Position numbers and translations under genes: made by a program. Positions 8,747-16,767 of a stretch of DNA of 43,137 nt are shown here, piece after piece. The notes under the pieces are model-generated. The model saw nothing but the letters and a program-made list of their open reading frames with translations, was not told the DNA's origin and ran no database searches. Source of the stretch: a virus; the IMG/VR virus record IMGVR_UViG_3300025853_000188, positions 1-43,137 of that record; one strand, 5' to 3'. Position 1 is the first letter of the stretch; every line of letters begins with the position of its first letter.

Positions 8747-8970
8747 CCGAAACATTTATATTAAATGTAAACGAAAGTCAATCATAATCGGTTCAATTAT
8801 TTTATTATAAAAAAATAATACTTTTTATAAGTAGATTATATTAAAAGTTGTGGTATAATGATACTTATATATACGACCGGCTCAAATGGTTTAATTGAAA
8901 ATTAAGAAATAAAAATTAATAATTGATTGACTTATTATAAATTGACTTTGTTGATTTATAGTATATACTG
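8747..8970 (+). promoter_or_regulatory. Intergenic control region in front of the SSB gene
   Basis: No gene was found between 8747 and 9011. An inverted repeat ACATTTA/TAAATGT sits at 8752-8768, flanked by ACCGA (8746-8750) and TCGGT (8788-8792). An extended -10 box, TGGTATAAT, lies at 8851-8859. The main promoter is TTGACT at 8942-8947, 16 bases, TATACT at 8964-8969. The -35 is preceded by the 15-base block TTATTATAAATTGAC (8932-8946) shared with three other replication promoters. The leader to ATG 9012 would be about 36 bases. Confidence 0.5.
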
Positions 8971-9011
8971 GAAGTGTAATTAAAAAATAACAAATAAAAA
9001 ATAGGAAATAT

Positions 9012-9812
9012 ATGGATATTAACGCATTAAAACAACGACTTGGAGAAATCTCTGGGAAGAATAAAAAGAACAACAATCTCTGGAAACCAAACGAAGGTAA
9101 ACAAATCATTAGACTTGTTCCTTGTAAAGACAATCCAGACAACCCATTTAATGAATTACGTTTTCATTATGGTCTAAACGGAAAAAATTGGTTATCGCCT
9201 GCAACATATGGTCGTCCTGATCCAGTTCTTGAGTTTGCTAATAAATTAAAGCAAACTGGAAACTCTGATGATTATAATTTGGCTAAAGACTTTTTTCCAA
9301 AAATGAGAATTTACGCTCCTGTAATTGTTCGTGGTGAAGAAGGCGAAGGAGTAAGATATTGGGGATTTGGTAAGAAAGTATATCAAGAACTTCTTGGGTT
9401 CATTTCTGATGAAGATTATGGTGATATTACTGATATGAAGGAAGGTAATGATATTACAGTTGAATATATACCAAAAGAACAAAGCGGAAAGAATTTCCCT
9501 GAAACTGTAATTCGTGTTAAGCCAAAGAAAACTGTAGTTGGTGATTCTGATGTAGTTGATGCTATCAAAAACCAACCTTCTATTAAAGACATCTTTGATG
9601 AAAAGAGTTATGATGAACTGAAGGATGCTCTTGAGTCTCATATTAATCCTGAAGCTGGTGAAGTTGAAGACACTGATGATGAAGTTGTTGTTGTTGAACA
9701 AAAAGTAACCGAAACTTCAAAAGATGATGATGCTCCAGCGGTATCAAGTAAAGCTCCTAAAGCTGCTTCATCAAATGTAGGAACGGATTTTGATAAACTA
9801 TTTGATGTATAG
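9012..9812 (+). CDS. 32: Single-stranded DNA-binding protein, T4 gp32-like
   Basis: The protein has the gp32 plan. A short basic N-terminus (ALKQRLGEISGKNKKNN) would mediate cooperativity. A core OB-fold domain follows, with NLWKPNEGKQIIRLVPCKD, NWLSPATYG and MRIYAPVIVRGEEGEGVRYW. The C-terminal tail is very acidic (EVEDTDDEVVVVEQ) and ends in DFDKLFDV, the type of tip that recruits replication proteins. T4 gp32 is 301 aa and this one 266. I did not see the full zinc-binding Cys/His set of T4 gp32, as marine relatives also often lack it. It coats single-stranded DNA for the helicase, UvsX and polymerase encoded nearby. A strong terminator follows at 9839. Confidence 0.85.
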   Translation: MDINALKQRLGEISGKNKKNNNLWKPNEGKQIIRLVPCKDNPDNPFNELRFHYGLNGKNWLSPATYGRPDPVLEFANKLKQTGNSDDYNLAKDFFPKMRIYAPVIVRGEEGEGVRYWGFGKKVYQELLGFISDEDYGDITDMKEGNDITVEYIPKEQSGKNFPETVIRVKPKKTVVGDSDVVDAIKNQPSIKDIFDEKSYDELKDALESHINPEAGEVEDTDDEVVVVEQKVTETSKDDDAPAVSSKAPKAASSNVGTDFDKLFDV

Positions 9813-9838
9813 TTTTCGTGTTGATTGATTCGTTGTTT

Positions 9839-9873
9839 GGACAGAACCCTGTTAATGGGGTTCTGTCCTTTTT
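9839..9873 (+). terminator. Rho-independent terminator after the SSB gene
   Basis: GGACAGAACCC (9839-9849) pairs perfectly with GGGTTCTGTCC (9858-9868) around an 8-base loop, followed by TTTTT. Confidence 0.9.
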
Positions 9874-9899
9874 GTTTATAAACTTAAAAAATAAAATGT

Positions 9900-11087
9900 A
9901 TGGCTAAAAAAACTGCTAAAAAAACAACCTCAACTAAAAAGATTGAGGTAGAAGTCGAAGGAAATACCGACTCCATCATTGCCGACATTGCTGGCATGAT
10001 CAATAAAGCTAACAAAGAGGGTGGAAATGTTGCTTTTGTAATGGGAAATGACAATCCTGATGATCCGACAAAAATTGTTGACTGGGTTCCCAGTGGAAAT
10101 GATCAATTAGATTTAATAATGTGTAATCGACCTGACGCTGGTTATCCGGTCGGTCGGATTACGGAAATTACAGGATTAGAACATTCCGGTAAAACATTAT
10201 TATCTATGCACGCTCTCGCTGAGACACAAAGAAAAGATGGTATTGCTGTGTTTATTGATACTGAATCATCATTAGATCATAATTTTGTTAGAGCGATTGG
10301 TGTTGACTTGGATAAATTATTATATATTTCATGTGATCACGTTGAAGAAATATTTGAACACATGGAAACTATAATTCAGAAAGTTAGATTATCTAATAAA
10401 GATAAGTTAGTGACTATTGTTGTGGATTCTGTAGCCGCTGCTTCTTGTAAAGCTGAACAGGAGTCTGATTTTGATCAAACTGGATTTGCAACTCAAAAAG
10501 CTATAATTATAAGTAAGGCTCTTCGTAAGATTACTCAATTAATAGCTAGACAACGTGTAGCATTGATTTTCACCAATCAGTTACGTCTTAACTTGGGTGC
10601 TGTATACGGAGATAAATATACAACATCTGGCGGAAAGGCATTAGGATTTCATGCTAGTTTACGATTGAGATTATCTAAGGCTGGTCAAATTTTGGATAAA
10701 CCTAAGAAAAACGGTGGTCGTGTAATTGGCATTAAAACTATATGTAAGATGATAAAAAACCGACTGGGACCTCCTGATCGAGATCATACGTTTAATCTAT
10801 TTTTTAATCGTGGCATTGACAATTATGGTGATTGGATAGAAACGCTTAAAGATAAAAAAATCATAAAAGGGACTAGAACTCCTTATACATATACGGATAC
10901 AAATGGTCAAGAAATTCTATTACATAAAGACAAGTTCACGGATTTGATGAAATCCGATACAGAACTTCGTGACGAACTGTATAAACATTTATGTGACATT
11001 CATATAATGAAATATACATTTCAAGAAGAATGTGCTAGTGATGATATATTAGTCGTTGAAGATGACGACGATGATTTAGAAGATTAA
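9900..11087 (+). CDS. uvsX: UvsX/RecA-like recombinase
   Basis: A 395-residue RecA-fold recombinase. A Lys-rich N-terminus is followed by GRITEITGLEHSGKTLLSMH, with the Walker A box GLEHSGKT, then the IAVFIDTESSLD strand. Walker B is TIVVDSVAAAS, and LIFTNQLRLNLGAVYGDKYT resembles RecA loop regions. The C-terminus ends in a run of acidic residues. It forms filaments on single-stranded DNA, displacing the gp32-like protein, and drives strand exchange for recombination-dependent replication and repair. The length matches T4 UvsX (391 aa). The ATG is preceded by an A-rich leader without a clear ribosome site. It is followed by a terminator shared with the convergent gene at 11107. Confidence 0.9.
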   Translation: MAKKTAKKTTSTKKIEVEVEGNTDSIIADIAGMINKANKEGGNVAFVMGNDNPDDPTKIVDWVPSGNDQLDLIMCNRPDAGYPVGRITEITGLEHSGKTLLSMHALAETQRKDGIAVFIDTESSLDHNFVRAIGVDLDKLLYISCDHVEEIFEHMETIIQKVRLSNKDKLVTIVVDSVAAASCKAEQESDFDQTGFATQKAIIISKALRKITQLIARQRVALIFTNQLRLNLGAVYGDKYTTSGGKALGFHASLRLRLSKAGQILDKPKKNGGRVIGIKTICKMIKNRLGPPDRDHTFNLFFNRGIDNYGDWIETLKDKKIIKGTRTPYTYTDTNGQEILLHKDKFTDLMKSDTELRDELYKHLCDIHIMKYTFQEECASDDILVVEDDDDDLED

Positions 11088-11090
11088 CGA

Positions 11091-11125
11091 AAAAAAGGGC
11101 GATCATTTAAGGTCGCTCTTTTTTT
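11091..11125. terminator. Bidirectional terminator between convergent genes
   Basis: AAAAAAGGGCGATC (11091-11104) pairs with GGTCGCTCTTTTT (11111-11123) with one wobble. The A-run on one side and T-run on the other let it stop transcription from both the UvsX gene (+) and the 11107-12096 gene (-). It overlaps the end of the minus-strand gene. Confidence 0.8.
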
Positions 11126-12096
11126 ACGAACTTAAAACTTCCCAGAGTCCTTCTTTCAAACTTATAATTTGATTTGAATTTGTCTATGTCAATGAAAACG
11201 GCAGTGTCATCACTACGTATTAAAATAATACCGTGATATTTAAGAACACTGAATAATTCTTCCGTAATATACTCGTCGTTCAATTTAGTTGGATCGTTTA
11301 CAACATCCAATTTTCTCAAATCCAAAAATAACTTGCCTTCCAATTTTAATTCATCGTCTATTTTTGCTTTTAATTTATCATTGTCAATTGAAATTTCCGA
11401 AGCTGAAAATGTTTGAGTGCGTCCATTTTTTCGTATTTTAATATAATCTATTACATTAGAAACTTCCTCAGTTGACCCTATTAATTTACAAAATTCACGG
11501 ATAAATGAAAACAATCCTTTTGATATTTCAATTTTTGTGTTTGTTTTTAACCAGTTTTCAAATGATGTCTTTGCTTTTTTTGTAGCATTAATCTTCGCTA
11601 TGATTTTTTTAATAGAATCGTATTTTAATGGATCTTCGTGTTTATTAAATGCTCTCTTCAATTCATTTATCTGATTGATAAAATTCAAATTAGCAAGATT
11701 GAGGGCTCCGCCCGGAATAGTGATTACTTCGGATGATTCATTTGGGCGTTTAATATCAATATATTCACTGTCGTTTATTATAATATCAGGATCAGTTGTT
11801 CCTCCTGATTTAACATTATCTTTACCCAATATCCTTTTTAATAATACCATAAAAGCGGTTTCTCCTTTTCCCATTCCTTTAGTTTTCTTGTCAATATCAT
11901 AATATTCTTCTTTTTCTTCAGTTGACATTTTATTAAATGTTTCCACAGCAAGCGATATAGCATCGAGATTGTCTTTACTTAAAAATTCCTTTAAGTATTT
12001 CAAATCATTCTTATTAAATTTACCATTTTCGATGATGGGGAATCCTCTTGGAATCTTTTTACACCATTGTTCTAAAATAAAATTGGAAATCTTCAT
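11107..12096 (-). CDS. Possible PD-(D/E)xK nuclease-like protein, only minus-strand gene
   Basis: A 329-residue protein encoded opposite to all other genes. Its N-terminus, LEQWCKKIPRGFPIIENGKF, is followed by a helical region. A segment near residues 100-120 reads TTDPDIIINDSEYIDIKRP, which has the spacing of a PD-(D/E)xK nuclease core (PD, then DIK after a hairpin). The C-terminal half has many helices and strands with no recognised motif. It converges on the UvsX gene and diverges from the 5'-nuclease gene; its 5' end is about 50 bases from ATG 12149. I see no clear promoter for it. A nuclease role is an inference from one motif; it could also be a virion protein. Confidence 0.5.
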   Translation of the reverse strand: MKISNFILEQWCKKIPRGFPIIENGKFNKNDLKYLKEFLSKDNLDAISLAVETFNKMSTEEKEEYYDIDKKTKGMGKGETAFMVLLKRILGKDNVKSGGTTDPDIIINDSEYIDIKRPNESSEVITIPGGALNLANLNFINQINELKRAFNKHEDPLKYDSIKKIIAKINATKKAKTSFENWLKTNTKIEISKGLFSFIREFCKLIGSTEEVSNVIDYIKIRKNGRTQTFSASEISIDNDKLKAKIDDELKLEGKLFLDLRKLDVVNDPTKLNDEYITEELFSVLKYHGIILIRSDDTAVFIDIDKFKSNYKFERRTLGSFKFVKKERP

Positions 12097-12113
12097 ATCT
12101 TTAAACTTTTTTA

Positions 12114-12141
12114 TTGACTTTTGCTATAAATATCGTAAAAT
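12114..12141 (+). promoter_or_regulatory. Sigma70-like leaderless promoter of the 5'-nuclease gene
   Basis: TTGACT at 12114-12119, 16 bases, TAAAAT at 12136-12141, then 7 bases to ATG 12149. It lies between two divergent genes. Confidence 0.55.
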
Positions 12142-12148
12142 GATAAAT

Positions 12149-13231
12149 ATGGAAAAATTAGACAAACATAAAAAGAGCCGTCTTTTTTCAATTTTCGAGA
12201 ATTTGGATTCTGATATAGACCTAAGATCGGAACGAAATATAAATAGTGATGTGTTAATAATCGACGGTAATAACAATTACATAAGATGTCATTGTGCTAA
12301 TCCAGCGATTAATGCTGATGGTGAACATATTGGTGGCATAGACGGTTTTTTCAAGAGTTTAGGGTATGCTATACGAACTTTACAACCTACACGGTGTATC
12401 GTAGTATTTGATGGTGTAGGAGGAAGTCAGCGAAGACGAGCGATATATAGCAATTACAAAAACAAACGTAAAAGCAAACTGCGGTTGAATCGTGTGTATG
12501 AGGATTTGGATGATGGTTCTGACGAACAAACGAGTATTTTACGTCAAATGCAGAAAGTTGTGGTGTTGTGTCAAAATTTGCCGGTTAGTATGATGGCGAT
12601 TGACAATATTGAAGCTGACGATAGTATAGCGTTTCTTTGTACCGAAGTTTTCAATACTGATAAAACCGAAAACATTACTATAATGAGCAACGACAAAGAC
12701 TTTTATCAGTTGGTAAATAAGAAGATAAAGGTTTATAGCCCAACGAAAAAGAAAATATTTGGCCCTAAAGAGGTATATGATGAATTTGGAATAACTGCTA
12801 AGAATTTTATATATTACAAAATACTTGCTGGTGACTCTTCTGATAATATTGATGGTATAAAAGGGATCAAAGAAAAAACAGCGGTAAAATTATTTCCACA
12901 ATTATCTACAGAAGATGACTTTACGTTAAACGAAATGATTCGATATACTCAAGATAATGTAAATGGTAAATTAAAAGCATATAACAACATAAATGAAAAT
13001 GTAAACATATTACATAGAAATTATGATTTGATGCAATTGGGAACTGCTGATTTTAACACACATTCAAAATTAAAAATTCAGAATATCATTAACCATAAGG
13101 TAGATCCTACTAATGTATATGAGTTTACAAAACTTTTAAAAAAATATAAATTGTTCAATGTAATAAAAAGCCACGACACTTGGTTACGTGATACATTTGA
13201 CAATCTCGATTTTTACGCAAAACAGTCATAA
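12149..13231 (+). CDS. rnh: 5'-3' exonuclease / RNase H (FEN-type)
   Basis: A 360-residue FEN/PIN nuclease like T4 RNase H. Seen in order: VLIIDGNNNYIRC with the first metal-binding Asp, CIVVFDGVGGSQRRR with the second Asp and basic patch, DNIEADDSIAFLC, then MSNDKDFYQLVN. After these comes the helix-3-turn-helix DNA-binding part KILAGDSSDNIDGIKGIKEK. It would remove RNA primers and flaps during lagging-strand synthesis before the ligase at 39084 seals nicks. The frame is open upstream as far as 11969, but that DNA is the complement of the neighbouring gene. The ATG at 12149 is 7 bases after the -10 box and is preferred over the in-frame ATG at 12140, which overlaps the -10 box. Confidence 0.85.
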   Translation: MEKLDKHKKSRLFSIFENLDSDIDLRSERNINSDVLIIDGNNNYIRCHCANPAINADGEHIGGIDGFFKSLGYAIRTLQPTRCIVVFDGVGGSQRRRAIYSNYKNKRKSKLRLNRVYEDLDDGSDEQTSILRQMQKVVVLCQNLPVSMMAIDNIEADDSIAFLCTEVFNTDKTENITIMSNDKDFYQLVNKKIKVYSPTKKKIFGPKEVYDEFGITAKNFIYYKILAGDSSDNIDGIKGIKEKTAVKLFPQLSTEDDFTLNEMIRYTQDNVNGKLKAYNNINENVNILHRNYDLMQLGTADFNTHSKLKIQNIINHKVDPTNVYEFTKLLKKYKLFNVIKSHDTWLRDTFDNLDFYAKQS

Positions 13232-13237
13232 CACGAC

Positions 13238-13276
13238 TTATTATAAATTGACGAAATCAAGTATATATGGTATGTA
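13238..13276 (+). promoter_or_regulatory. Promoter of the helicase gene with shared upstream block
   Basis: The block TTATTATAAATTGAC (13238-13252) is identical to that before the SSB gene. The -35 is TTGACG (13248-13253), and a weak -10, TATGTA, lies at 13271-13276 after 17 bases. The leader to ATG 13313 is about 30 bases and A-rich. Confidence 0.45.
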
Positions 13277-13312
13277 CTATATCTATATAAAATAAACACG
13301 AAATAAAAATAT

Positions 13313-14143
13313 ATGTCTAATAACAACGAGCGAGACACGTTAACAAAATTTGGTAGTTCATTTCAAAGTAAATGTATTGCCAGTATATTCACAGATAAAG
13401 AGTTCCTTACGCAAGTGATGGATATTGTTCATTTGGATTTCTTTGAAAATTCCGCACATAAGTGGATTTTGAATGAGATCATTGAATATTTCAAACAATA
13501 TACTGAATTGCCAACGCTTGAAGTATTCAAGCACAAGATGAAAGACATCGACAATAAGGTGTTATATGAAAGCATTGTAAATCAGTTAAGAGCGATCACA
13601 AATTCAACAACTTCTTCTGATTTGGTTTATATCAAAGAACAATTTTTGGAATTTTGCAAAAATCAAAAATTAAAATGTGCTATCATAGAAAGTGCTGATT
13701 TGCTTCAAAGTGGTGAATATGAACAAATCAAACATGTTGTGGATGAAGCTTTAAAGGCTGGAATGGAACGTGATGATGGACATGACTATTTAAACGAAAT
13801 TGATGAACGTTTAGTTGATGATGCTCGTGATACGGTAAAGACAAATTGGAAAGCCATTGATGATTTAATGGATGGTGGATTGGGCCCTGGAGAGTTAGGA
13901 GTATTTTGTGCTAGTGCGGGTGCGGGAAAATGTATAGGCCCTAATACCGAAATCGACCTTCAGTATGAAGAACTTGGAATTGAGATACAAGGTAATACCG
14001 GAAATCCTTATGTATTGTGGATTGATCCGTTTAAAGAATATGATGTATCTGGAATAGTAGATGGCGTTACTTCGTGTGTTGGTTGGCGAATATACAATGT
14101 TTTATGGGAACTTGACAATATTAGAATTAACTCCCAAACATAA
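13313..14143 (+). CDS. 41: Replicative helicase (gp41/DnaB-like) N-half fused to split-intein N-fragment
   Basis: Residues 1-206 are the N-terminal part of a DnaB/gp41-type helicase, ending inside Walker A at SAGAGK. Cys207 (codon 13931-13933) starts an intein: CIGPNTEIDLQYEE is block A, with the nucleophilic Cys at position 1. The frame stops 70 residues later, so the ATPase domain is missing here and resumes in the ORF at 15090. The last ~25 residues (from about GIVDGVTS) do not look like intein and may be junk left by the insertion. Joined to residues 137-396 of the 15090 product, the exteins give 466 aa, close to T4 gp41 (475 aa), and rebuild GAGK-S. The product unwinds DNA at the fork only after trans-splicing. 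Confidence 0.85.
   Translation: MSNNNERDTLTKFGSSFQSKCIASIFTDKEFLTQVMDIVHLDFFENSAHKWILNEIIEYFKQYTELPTLEVFKHKMKDIDNKVLYESIVNQLRAITNSTTSSDLVYIKEQFLEFCKNQKLKCAIIESADLLQSGEYEQIKHVVDEALKAGMERDDGHDYLNEIDERLVDDARDTVKTNWKAIDDLMDGGLGPGELGVFCASAGAGKCIGPNTEIDLQYEELGIEIQGNTGNPYVLWIDPFKEYDVSGIVDGVTSCVGWRIYNVLWELDNIRINSQT
13931..14143 (+). other. Split intein N-fragment in helicase Walker A
   Basis: Intein residue 1 is Cys, directly after GAGK. Block A (CIGPNTEIDL) is present, but block B (TxxH) is not. Block B lies in the partner fragment, so this intein is split earlier than the common DnaE-type site. True intein sequence probably covers the first ~40-45 of the 70 residues. Confidence 0.8.
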
Positions 14144-14166
14144 AACCAATAAAAATTATGTTTGAT

Positions 14167-14179
14167 AATATATATTGAC
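14167..14179 (+). promoter_or_regulatory. Possible late-type promoter of the homing endonuclease gene
   Basis: AATATATATT at 14167-14176, then GAC and ATG 14180. It shares the 3-base spacing and most positions of the TATATTTAT(A/T) element seen before probable late genes. Confidence 0.35.
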
Positions 14180-15118
14180 ATGGAATTATTAAAATGTAAA
14201 ATCTGTGGAATAGAACGTCGTAGTTTAGTAACTCATTTGACTAAAGTTCATAAAATAACTGGAAAACAATATAAGGAATTGTATGGTGATTGTAAATTAA
14301 TATTGGTATCCGATGAAACTAAATTGAAGCTTAGTAAGTCTAATAAACGATGGTGTTCTTCTGAGGAAAATAGAAAGAAATTATCCGAGCGTGCCAAAAA
14401 CGGAGGAAGTATATTCACTGTTAATTATTGGATTAAACGTGGATATTCATTGGAAGATGCAAAATGTAAAATTTCTGAAATACAGATTGAGAACGCGAAA
14501 AAATCAACTGACTCATTTGATAAATCAAGAAGTTGTTTCTGCGTCGATTATTGGGTTAATAAGGGATTTTCTATAGAAGAATCAAAAACGGAAGTTTCTA
14601 AATTACAAAAAGAACTAACAAAACGATCGTCGAAATTTAAAGGAAAAATTAGAACAGACGAATCAAAGATGAAAATATCAAAATCCATGACAGAACATAT
14701 TAATTCAGTTGGTGCTAGCGAATGGTCTTCTCATTTTGGTGATTTCAATGGTTCTTCTATTTTAGAAGACTCTGTATTTGACTTTGTTAATGGGAAGTTT
14801 CCTGGTGTCAAACGACATGTTGATATTTCACATTATGTAGTGGATATATTAATAGATAATATAATAATTGAGGTTAATGGTGATTTGTGGCATGCAAATC
14901 CGATTAAGTATTTAGAAAACGACATTATAAATGAGTCTATATTGAACATTACCGCTGGAGAACGATGGGAACGTGAAAAAAATAGAACTAATATATTAGA
15001 GTCGCTTGGTTATATTGTATATGTTATATGGGAACATGATTGGAAAAATAATCGTAAAAATGAAGAAAATAAAGTAATTAAATTTTTATATGAAAATAAT
15101 AGTAAAAACTGTAAATAA
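14180..15118 (+). CDS. Homing endonuclease, EDxHD / Vsr-like family, inside the fractured helicase gene
   Basis: A 312-residue free-standing endonuclease. The N-terminus has a C2H2-like zinc finger (CKICGIERRSLVTHLTKVH). Two copies of a ~40-residue repeat follow, each with a YW-x-KG(Y/F)S-x-E core (NYWIKRGYSLEDAK and DYWVNKGFSIEESK). The C-terminal nuclease domain has SILEDSVFDFV, VDISHYVVDIL, IIEVNGDLWHANP and GYIVYVIWEHDWKNN, the acidic/His signature of the Vsr-like EDxHD family. That family was described from fractured genes with split inteins. It would cut intein-less helicase genes so that the whole cassette spreads by repair. ATG 14180 is chosen over an upstream TTG. Its end overlaps the next ORF by 29 bases. 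Confidence 0.85.
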   Translation: MELLKCKICGIERRSLVTHLTKVHKITGKQYKELYGDCKLILVSDETKLKLSKSNKRWCSSEENRKKLSERAKNGGSIFTVNYWIKRGYSLEDAKCKISEIQIENAKKSTDSFDKSRSCFCVDYWVNKGFSIEESKTEVSKLQKELTKRSSKFKGKIRTDESKMKISKSMTEHINSVGASEWSSHFGDFNGSSILEDSVFDFVNGKFPGVKRHVDISHYVVDILIDNIIIEVNGDLWHANPIKYLENDIINESILNITAGERWEREKNRTNILESLGYIVYVIWEHDWKNNRKNEENKVIKFLYENNSKNCK

Positions 15119-16280
15119 AAAAGTAAAAATAAAAGATATATTTGATGGGGTTGGCATTCCTAATGAGGAACATGCTTCAAAAGCGCCACCAATAAACTTA
15201 CGGGTAAAGACTCCATATGGTTATAAACGTATAGCAAATATGTTCAGAACTGAGCGTCAGAAAACCGTCACTACTTACTTCGGAAACAACAAAACTTTAA
15301 AAACGTCAGATAACCATAGGATAAAATCAAATGGCGATTGGGTATATGTTAAAGATTTGCGAGTTGGTCAAAAAGTTGAAACATTAAGCGACAACACTAA
15401 AGTAATAAAGAAAATAACAGGAAGAGAAGAAATTTTATATGATATTAGTGTAGAAGATGTTCATTGTTATTATTCAAATGGAATATTGAGTCATAATTCT
15501 TGGTGTTTAAACAAGGTTGGAGTTGAAGCGTTAAAGCAAGGAAAAAACGTGGTTCACTTCACAATGGAACTTCAACAAAAATATGTTGGTAGACGATATG
15601 ATTGTTGTTTTACTGGAGTTGACTTTCAAAACATCGTAAGTCACAAAGAACAAGTATATCAAGAATTGAAAAATATAAATTCGTGGTTAAAAATAAAATA
15701 CTTTCCGATCAAAACTGTATCAGCGTTATCTTTAAAAAATTACATTGAACGTATTCAGATGTTGAGTGGTGAAAAAGTAGATTTGATGATCGTGGATTAT
15801 GCTGACATTTTAAAACCTGTTGCTGCTGAACGAAACAGCAATTCATATAGTGAAGCTGGAGGAATTTATGAAGAATTACGTGGGGTTGCTGGAGAGTTAC
15901 AAATTCCATGTTGGACAGCGTCACAAACGAATCGCGGTTCCGCTTCTGAGGATGTTATTGAAGCCGGTAGTATATCAGATAGTTTCAGAAAAATTATGAC
16001 CGCTGATTTCGTAATGAGTATATCTCGCAAGACAGAGGATAAATTACAAAATACAGCAAGAGCACACGTTATAAAAAACAGATTTGGTGCGGACGGTTGT
16101 ACATTCAACAGTTTTTTTGATGCTTCATGTGGTAATATAAACATCTATGATAGAAATGATCCTGAAAGCGCTAAGTTACAATCAAAAATGTCGGATGGTG
16201 AAAATGCTGCTAAGCGCAGAGTTCAAGATATATGGAACAACACGAAGGATGATTCTTCCGATGGTTTGGATTTAGGATAA
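15090..16280 (+). CDS. 41: Split-intein C-fragment fused to replicative helicase C-half
   Basis: Residues 1-136 are the intein C-fragment: LKTSDNHRIKSNGDW is block B with its His, ILYDISVEDVHCYY is block F, and NGILSHN is block G. Ser137 (codon 15498-15500) is the +1 residue of the C-extein. Residues 137-396 are the RecA-fold ATPase of gp41/DnaB, with HFTMELQQKYVGRR, the Walker B region DLMIVDYADILKP and PCWTASQTNRGS. The C-terminus is acidic. Splicing with the 13313 product recreates GAGKS. This fragment holds ~136 intein residues, an unusually large C-part. The first few residues are encoded within the end of the endonuclease gene, so translation is coupled or starts internally. Confidence 0.85.
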   Translation: MKIIVKTVNKKVKIKDIFDGVGIPNEEHASKAPPINLRVKTPYGYKRIANMFRTERQKTVTTYFGNNKTLKTSDNHRIKSNGDWVYVKDLRVGQKVETLSDNTKVIKKITGREEILYDISVEDVHCYYSNGILSHNSWCLNKVGVEALKQGKNVVHFTMELQQKYVGRRYDCCFTGVDFQNIVSHKEQVYQELKNINSWLKIKYFPIKTVSALSLKNYIERIQMLSGEKVDLMIVDYADILKPVAAERNSNSYSEAGGIYEELRGVAGELQIPCWTASQTNRGSASEDVIEAGSISDSFRKIMTADFVMSISRKTEDKLQNTARAHVIKNRFGADGCTFNSFFDASCGNINIYDRNDPESAKLQSKMSDGENAAKRRVQDIWNNTKDDSSDGLDLG

Positions 16281-16335
16281 ATTATACTTTTTTTAAAATT
16301 AGACATATTTATATATTAATACATCTTATATAAAT

Positions 16336-16767
16336 ATGTTTGATTCTATATCTCCTCAATTTTTGACTATTATTTCGTCGTTTATAACTGCGGTTCTTAC
16401 CGGAGTTTTGACTTATTTTGGAGTACGTAAAAAGAACAATAATGATGCTTTTAAAAATTTAATTGATGCTAATGAGAAATTCCGTGAAGAAATAAGGAGG
16501 GATCTTATTGTTGCTAAACAAGATTTATTGCAGGCTAGAGATGAAATAAATAAAAGTCGTGAACATATATTAGGTTTGGAGAATAAGATAGATGAATATC
16601 AAGTGGAAATTGACAGTTATAGAAAATCTATCACTGCATTAAAAAGCGAAATATTGTCATATCAAGCTGTGACGGTGAAATATAAAGAAGAGATTCATCA
16701 ACTTACACTTAAACTTGATGCTTACAACGAACAAATGTACAATAATGGGAAACAAAGGGATGAATGA
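16336..16767 (+). CDS. Membrane-anchored coiled-coil protein
   Basis: A 143-residue protein with one N-terminal membrane segment (FLTIISSFITAVLTGVLTYF, residues ~7-27), followed by basic RKKNN. A long charged coiled coil with heptad-like Leu/Ile spacing fills most of the rest (about 40-135, e.g. GLENKIDEYQVEIDSYRKS). The topology suggests a short outside tip and a cytoplasmic rod. Holin/spanin-type or membrane-scaffold roles are possible, but no family is recognised. An AT-rich gap with TATTTATA at 16306-16313 lies upstream. Its stop overlaps the next start (ATGA), so it is coupled to the CheY-like gene. Confidence 0.6.
   Translation: MFDSISPQFLTIISSFITAVLTGVLTYFGVRKKNNNDAFKNLIDANEKFREEIRRDLIVAKQDLLQARDEINKSREHILGLENKIDEYQVEIDSYRKSITALKSEILSYQAVTVKYKEEIHQLTLKLDAYNEQMYNNGKQRDE

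Noticed and set aside
11969-12148. Upstream extension of the 5'-nuclease reading frame
   Set aside because: This part is the complement of the 11107-12096 gene's start and contains the promoter of the nuclease gene. FEN homology begins after 12149.
15866-16144. Reverse-strand frames inside the helicase and other genes
   Set aside because: They mirror well-supported plus-strand genes, show no recognisable domains and lack promoters or ribosome sites.
13313-16280. Simple frameshift or sequencing error splitting one helicase gene
   Set aside because: Intein blocks A, B, F and G, a complete endonuclease frame and exact extein continuation are present. The same layout occurs a second time at 36605-38968.
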